A stretch of 10,259 bases of DNA from JBHHZI01 sp046757965 (GTDB taxonomy: Bacteria > Acidobacteriota > Polarisedimenticolia > SMYD01). The position numbers were made by a program, and so were the translations under genes. Positions 7,239-10,259 of the stretch are shown piece after piece. Numbering within the stretch: the first letter of the stretch is position 1; each line of letters starts with the position of its first letter. Location of the stretch: the NCBI GenBank assembly GCA_046757965.1, contig JBHHZI010000120.1, positions 1 to 10,259 of the forward strand. Direction: 5' to 3'. The notes below the pieces were generated by a model. That model was not told the origin of the DNA. It made no database searches and saw nothing but the letters and a program-made list of their open reading frames with translations.

Positions 7239-8366
7239 TCAGGACGAGGCGCCCGGCCGGGGCGGTGGTGTGGTTTGATTCACAGGGACGTTCATCTCCA
7301 TGTAGGGCTGGATGCCGTCGACGAGGGCCCGGAGGCCGGGCAGGTCGAGCTGCTGGAAGCCGTCGGACAGGGCCTGTTCGGGCATGTGATGGGCCTCGAT
7401 CATCAGACCGTCCGCGCCGGCGGCGAGTGCCGCGCGGGCACAGGGAATCATGACGTCGGTCCGGCCGAGAGAATGGCTGAGGTCGACGATGACCGGCAGG
7501 TCGGTCTCCTGCTTGAGAATGGGAACGGCGGAGATGTCGAGAGTGTTGCGCGTCCAGCGCTCGAACGTGCGGATACCACGCTCGCACAGCACGACCGCGT
7601 TGTTTCCGTGCTTGACGATGTACTCGGCCGACATCAGCAGTTCCTCGATGGTTGACATGAGACCGCGCTTCAGCAGCACCGGCTTGCCCACCCGGCCGAG
7701 TGCCTTGAGCAGTTCCGTGTTGGACATGTTCCGCGCCCCGACCTGGAGCATGTCCGCGCTGGCCGCCACCACGTCGACCGCAGACGTGTCCGGCACCTCG
7801 GTGACCGTGGCGAGACCGTGACGGGCCGCCGCGTCGTGGAGGAGGGACAGGCCCTCCTCACGCAGTCCCTGGAACGAGTACGGGTTGGTACGCGGCTTGA
7901 AGGCGCCGCCGCGGAGGATCTTCTTGCCGGGCAGGTCGGAGATGAACGACGCGATGGTCTCGATCTGGTCCGGCGTTTCGACCGAACAGGGGCCGGCGAA
8001 CAGGACCGGTGCACCGGTGCCGACGGCGACGTCGCCGATCACGATCCCACCGGCCGGGACGATGCCCGGTTGCCGGACGCGGAGTTCCTGGCTGCGTTCG
8101 CGGTTGTCGATGCCCAGCGAGGCGCGAAAGATCGACCGGAAGATCTCCTTGACCTCCACCGGATCGAGCGGCGCTGTCCCGGCGGAGACGAGTTGCTTGA
8201 GAATCTCCTCCTCGCGCGGCGCGTCGTAGCTGTCGAGGCCCCGGGACCGCTTCAGGGTCATGATGTCCTCGACGATGGCGCCGCGGTCGCGGAGCAGCGC
8301 CAGGATGCGGCCATCCACCTCGTCGATCCGGCCACGCAGCTCGCGCAGGCGTGCTTCCTCGGTCAT
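7239..8366 (-). CDS. aroA: Bifunctional chorismate mutase / DAHP synthase (type I beta)
   Basis: The 375-residue fusion resembles Bacillus subtilis AroA (DAHP synthase). Residues 1-90 form an AroQ-class chorismate mutase: Arg11, Arg28, Lys39, Asp48, Arg51 and Glu52 fall at the same positions as the E. coli PheA active-site residues. The position corresponding to E. coli Gln88 appears to be Asp87 or Asn88. Residues 105-360 form a DAHP synthase: GPCSVE (125-130, Cys127), GGAFKPRTNPYSFQG (153-167), QVGARNM (208-214), LLKRG (231-235), CERGIRTFE (261-269), DLSHSLGR (295-302, His298) and MIEAH (322-326, Glu324). It condenses phosphoenolpyruvate and erythrose-4-phosphate, while the mutase domain turns chorismate into prephenate and, in known homologues, serves as the feedback-inhibition sensor for both compounds. 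The start is clear: GGAGGAG 8 nt before the ATG. It heads the minus-strand operon, just before cmoA. The symbol follows B. subtilis usage and is unrelated to E. coli aroA (EPSP synthase). Confidence 0.95.
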   Translation of the reverse strand: MTEEARLRELRGRIDEVDGRILALLRDRGAIVEDIMTLKRSRGLDSYDAPREEEILKQLVSAGTAPLDPVEVKEIFRSIFRASLGIDNRERSQELRVRQPGIVPAGGIVIGDVAVGTGAPVLFAGPCSVETPDQIETIASFISDLPGKKILRGGAFKPRTNPYSFQGLREEGLSLLHDAAARHGLATVTEVPDTSAVDVVAASADMLQVGARNMSNTELLKALGRVGKPVLLKRGLMSTIEELLMSAEYIVKHGNNAVVLCERGIRTFERWTRNTLDISAVPILKQETDLPVIVDLSHSLGRTDVMIPCARAALAAGADGLMIEAHHMPEQALSDGFQQLDLPGLRALVDGIQPYMEMNVPVNQTTPPPRPGASS

Positions 8367-8374
8367 GGCTGAGT

Positions 8375-8381
8375 CTCCTCC
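8375..8381 (-). promoter_or_regulatory. Strong ribosome binding site GGAGGAG of the DAHP synthase fusion
   Basis: GGAGGAG on the minus strand, 8 nt from the ATG, is the best Shine-Dalgarno match noticed in the window. It follows a run of C residues (CCCCC) that could pair with upstream G-rich segments. Confidence 0.75.
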
Positions 8382-8422
8382 GGGGGCGTGTGTGACCCGG
8401 TGCCGGGAACGACTCCCCCCGG
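8380..8422 (-). promoter_or_regulatory. Possible competing hairpins in the DAHP synthase leader
   Basis: In the minus-strand transcript four segments alternate: CCGGG (8422-8418), CCCGG (8407-8403), CCGGG (8400-8396) and CCCGG (8384-8380). Each can pair with its neighbour, and the last overlaps the first two bases of the GGAGGAG ribosome binding site. This resembles the 1:2, 2:3, 3:4 arrangement of attenuators, here potentially controlling translation. In DNA of this GC content such short complementary segments arise by chance, so confidence is low. Confidence 0.25.
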
Positions 8423-8482
8423 TCCTCTCGGGTCCGGACAGGTGAGCGGGCTATCGACCAACGACCTGGCCCCCATGCCGGT

Positions 8483-8498
8483 GGTGTCTTGCGACACC
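8483..8498 (-). promoter_or_regulatory. GNRA-capped hairpin / operator-like palindrome in the DAHP synthase leader
   Basis: The minus strand reads GGTGTC-GCAA-GACACC, a perfect 6-bp stem closed by a GCAA (GNRA) tetraloop. An alternative register with CCGG outside the stem (8478-8500) extends the pairing around a 3-nt bulge. It would begin about 15 nt after the predicted transcription start. It could be a structured 5' leader element or a repressor site; no U-tract follows, so it is not a terminator of the upstream gene. Confidence 0.5.
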
Positions 8499-8519
8499 GG
8501 TTCGCCGCACGCGTCCGGC

Positions 8520-8525
8520 AGTATA
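8520..8525 (-). promoter_or_regulatory. Putative -10 box TATACT for the DAHP synthase-cmoA operon
   Basis: TATACT on the minus strand matches the TATAAT consensus at five of six positions and stands out in otherwise GC-rich intergenic DNA. No good -35 element is visible at 16-18 nt upstream. A start near 8513 would give a leader of about 147 nt. The rest of the 8367-8574 gap holds the leader elements described separately and, near 8526-8574, only GC-rich sequence with a CGGGTC-CGGGTC tandem. Confidence 0.4.
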
Positions 8526-8574
8526 GCCTGACCCGGACCCGGGTGCGACGGTCCCGCCCAGGCCGCCGCGCCGG

Positions 8575-10259
8575 TCAGGGGCCCGGGTCTTCTCCGGATG
8601 GGTCGTCCGGACCCCGGGAGACGACCAGCCGGAGCGTCTCCCGGCCGGTGCCAAGGGTCGCGATGAGGCGCTCGCCGGCGCCTCTCTGCGTTTCCGGAAC
8701 AGCCGGCTGTGACGGCGGGCCGCCCCGCCGGAGAAGATGGACCTCGGGACCGGACGCCCGGGCGATTTGCCAGGCCTCGGCCGAGCCGACCATCGGCCGG
8801 TGACCCGAGCGCATGACGTAGTACGCCAGGCGGCGGTCCACATCGGCCTCCACCAGCAACGGCGCGCCGGGCGGCAGATGGGCGGCGATCTGCTCGGCCA
8901 CCGGCCGGACCGACGCCCGCGCGTTGGCGCGAGGGATGTAGACGAGGATCTCGCCGGCGCGAACCGCGGCGACCAGCAGGACGATGGCAACCAGGAGCCG
9001 CCGCCGGCCGGCGGTGTGGCAGCACCAGCCGAACCATGCCGCGGCGGCGGCGAGCAGGCCGCAGGCCATTCCCAGGGCGATCGGGCGCACGCCGGGAATC
9101 GATCGAAAGAGGGGGATCAGGGCCAGCGCGACGGCACCGGTTCCGGCCACGGCGGTGCCGGCGCCGCGGAGCCAACGTTCCAGGCGCGTGCCGCGCACGG
9201 TCAGAACGCCGAACACGGCCAGGTTGATGCCGCACGCGTAGACGGGATAGAGATAGCGGCTGGACTTCCCGGAGGAGAACGACAGCAGGACGAAGGCGGT
9301 GGCGACGGCGACAGCGTTGAAGACCAGAAGACGGTGTCCGGCCGGTGAACCGGTCCGGCTCGCGGGCCTTCGCGTCAGGAGCGGGGTCGCCAGGGTCACG
9401 AGCAGAAACGGTCCCCAGGGAAACAGCGTCCAGAAGAAGCGCCAGGGGTAGAAGAACAGGTTGCGCGCCTTGCCGGGATCGTCGAGGACCCGCTGGAAGA
9501 TCTCCACGCGGACCTGCTCCACGAGCTGTGGCCATCCGACGCGCGAGGCCAGAGCGAGAAGCCAGCCGCCGACGAGCAGCGAGAACAGCGCGATGCCGAT
9601 GGCATGGGAGCGCGCGAGACGGCGGTCGCCCTGCCCGGGAGCTCGCCGGGCGGCGCCGGACGGAGCGGGCGGGGCCCGGCGCCGCCGTGTGTGGGCCAGC
9701 CACGGGGCGAAGACGGCGAAGGTCGCGCCGAAGAACAGCAGCGCCGGCGGCCCCTTGGTCAGGAACGCCAGGGCGATCCACACGTATGCGGCGATGGTGA
9801 AGCCCGCCGAGCGCTCGGTCAGGCCGATGTAGAGACTGTACAGGCCGAGCGCGCAGAACAGGCCGAAGACCATCTCGATCTCCGCGCGCTGTGCATCCAG
9901 GAGGAATCCGGCGCCGGTGGCCAGGCAGACGGCGAACAGCAGGCTCGTGCGGGGCGTGCCTCCGGCGCGGCGCACGAACAGGTACTGGGCGACGATGAAG
10001 AGGGTTGCCGCCAGCGCCGACGGCAGCCGCACGACCCATTCCGCCGTGTTGCCCAGCAGGGCGATGGTGGCGGCGAGGATCCAGTAGTACAGGGGGGGCT
10101 TGGTCAGGATCACGTCTCCGAGCAGACGGGGGACCAGGAAGTCGTGACGCTGGAGCATCTCCCAGGCGATGAGCGTGCGGTCCGACTCCGTGTGCCGGAA
10201 GAATTCGAGACCGCCCAGGCCGGCCATCGTCAGGACCAGTGTCAAGGCCGCGAGAAGCA
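8575..10259 (-). CDS. ArnT/GT39-like membrane glycosyltransferase (5' partial)
   Basis: The frame stays open to the right edge (codons CTT CTC GCG GCC precede the first possible TTG at 10245), so the N-terminus is outside the window. Numbered from 10245, the product shows features of ArnT/PMT-family GT-C transferases: HTESDRTLIAWEML (18-31, acidic first periplasmic loop), FLVPRLLGDVILTKPPLYYW (36-55), FLTKGPPALL (161-170), PWRFFW (267-272) and SGKSSRYLYPVY (325-336). About ten hydrophobic segments are followed by a soluble C-terminal domain (about 435-556). ArnT moves 4-amino-4-deoxy-L-arabinose from undecaprenyl phosphate to lipid A, but many bacterial relatives use other sugars and acceptors, so substrate is not assigned. 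It is 208 bp upstream of, and in the same direction as, the DAHP synthase gene, but the intervening promoter-like region suggests separate transcription. Confidence 0.85.
   Translation of the reverse strand, partial: LLAALTLVLTMAGLGGLEFFRHTESDRTLIAWEMLQRHDFLVPRLLGDVILTKPPLYYWILAATIALLGNTAEWVVRLPSALAATLFIVAQYLFVRRAGGTPRTSLLFAVCLATGAGFLLDAQRAEIEMVFGLFCALGLYSLYIGLTERSAGFTIAAYVWIALAFLTKGPPALLFFGATFAVFAPWLAHTRRRRAPPAPSGAARRAPGQGDRRLARSHAIGIALFSLLVGGWLLALASRVGWPQLVEQVRVEIFQRVLDDPGKARNLFFYPWRFFWTLFPWGPFLLVTLATPLLTRRPASRTGSPAGHRLLVFNAVAVATAFVLLSFSSGKSSRYLYPVYACGINLAVFGVLTVRGTRLERWLRGAGTAVAGTGAVALALIPLFRSIPGVRPIALGMACGLLAAAAAWFGWCCHTAGRRRLLVAIVLLVAAVRAGEILVYIPRANARASVRPVAEQIAAHLPPGAPLLVEADVDRRLAYYVMRSGHRPMVGSAEAWQIARASGPEVHLLRRGGPPSQPAVPETQRGAGERLIATLGTGRETLRLVVSRGPDDPSGEDPGP

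Noticed and set aside
8363..8476. A 37-codon upstream frame in the leader, starting at ATG 8476 and ending in an ATGA overlap with the DAHP synthase start.
   Set aside because: It has no Shine-Dalgarno sequence and contains no Phe, Tyr or Trp, so it does not look like an attenuation peptide for aromatic biosynthesis. It is the tail of a shadow frame.
8526..8574. A possible terminator for the ArnT-like gene (GGACC/GGTCC arms).
   Set aside because: The stem is short, the loop is long and no U-tract follows, so an intrinsic terminator cannot be claimed.
8363..10039. A 558-codon minus-strand frame in another phase across the ArnT-like gene and the intergenic region.
   Set aside because: The ArnT-like frame has the membrane segments and family motifs; this one is Arg/Pro/Gly-rich and only reflects the third-position GC bias.
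8575..10259. Assigning the gene symbol arnT and a polymyxin-resistance role.
   Set aside because: Only the GT39/ArnT-like family features are visible. No other arn genes are present, and substrate varies widely among relatives.

Overview
The window is about 97% protein-coding, very GC-rich (near 70% by eye) and has no RNA genes, mobile elements or CRISPR arrays that I could see. Two proteins have lipoprotein-type signal sequences and two are GT-C-type polytopic glycosyltransferase-like proteins. This suggests a GC-rich, probably Gram-negative environmental bacterium, such as a myxobacterial/deltaproteobacterial, acidobacterial or gemmatimonad-like lineage. The sequence alone does not settle the taxon.

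Layout. On the + strand, positions 1-3582 hold the 3' part of a multi-membrane GT-C-like glycosyltransferase, overlapping by 17 nt a CehA/McbA-type PHP metallohydrolase with a probable lipoprotein signal. This pair converges, with one base between the two stop codons, on a minus-strand cluster running from 8366 down to 3584. In transcription order the cluster is: a chorismate mutase-DAHP synthase fusion (shikimate pathway entry), a CmoA-type carboxy-SAM synthase, an ICMT/PEMT-type membrane methyltransferase, a small membrane-anchored DUF2939-like protein, and a lipoprotein of the sulfatase/alkaline phosphatase superfamily. Gene junctions are tight (30 nt, 4-nt ATGA overlap, 48 nt, 1-nt TGATG overlap), so one operon is likely. 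A further minus-strand gene at the right edge (8575 to beyond 10259) encodes an ArnT/GT39-like transferase whose N-terminus is off the window. The 208-bp gap upstream of the chorismate mutase-DAHP synthase gene is the only sizeable non-coding stretch. It holds a TATACT -10-like box, a GCAA-capped hairpin, several competing CCGGG/CCCGG pairings and a strong Shine-Dalgarno sequence.

How the genes may work together. The most interesting point is biochemical. CmoA is known to make carboxy-S-adenosylmethionine (Cx-SAM) from SAM and prephenate, and prephenate is the product of chorismate mutase. Here the enzyme that supplies and senses prephenate is 30 nt upstream of CmoA. CmoA is followed, through a translationally coupled ATGA overlap, by a membrane methyltransferase and not by the usual partner CmoB. 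This looks like a Cx-SAM supply module that may feed either tRNA cmo5U synthesis (CmoB elsewhere) or, more speculatively, an uncharacterised membrane-level alkylation. The two downstream genes place the rest of the operon at the cell envelope.
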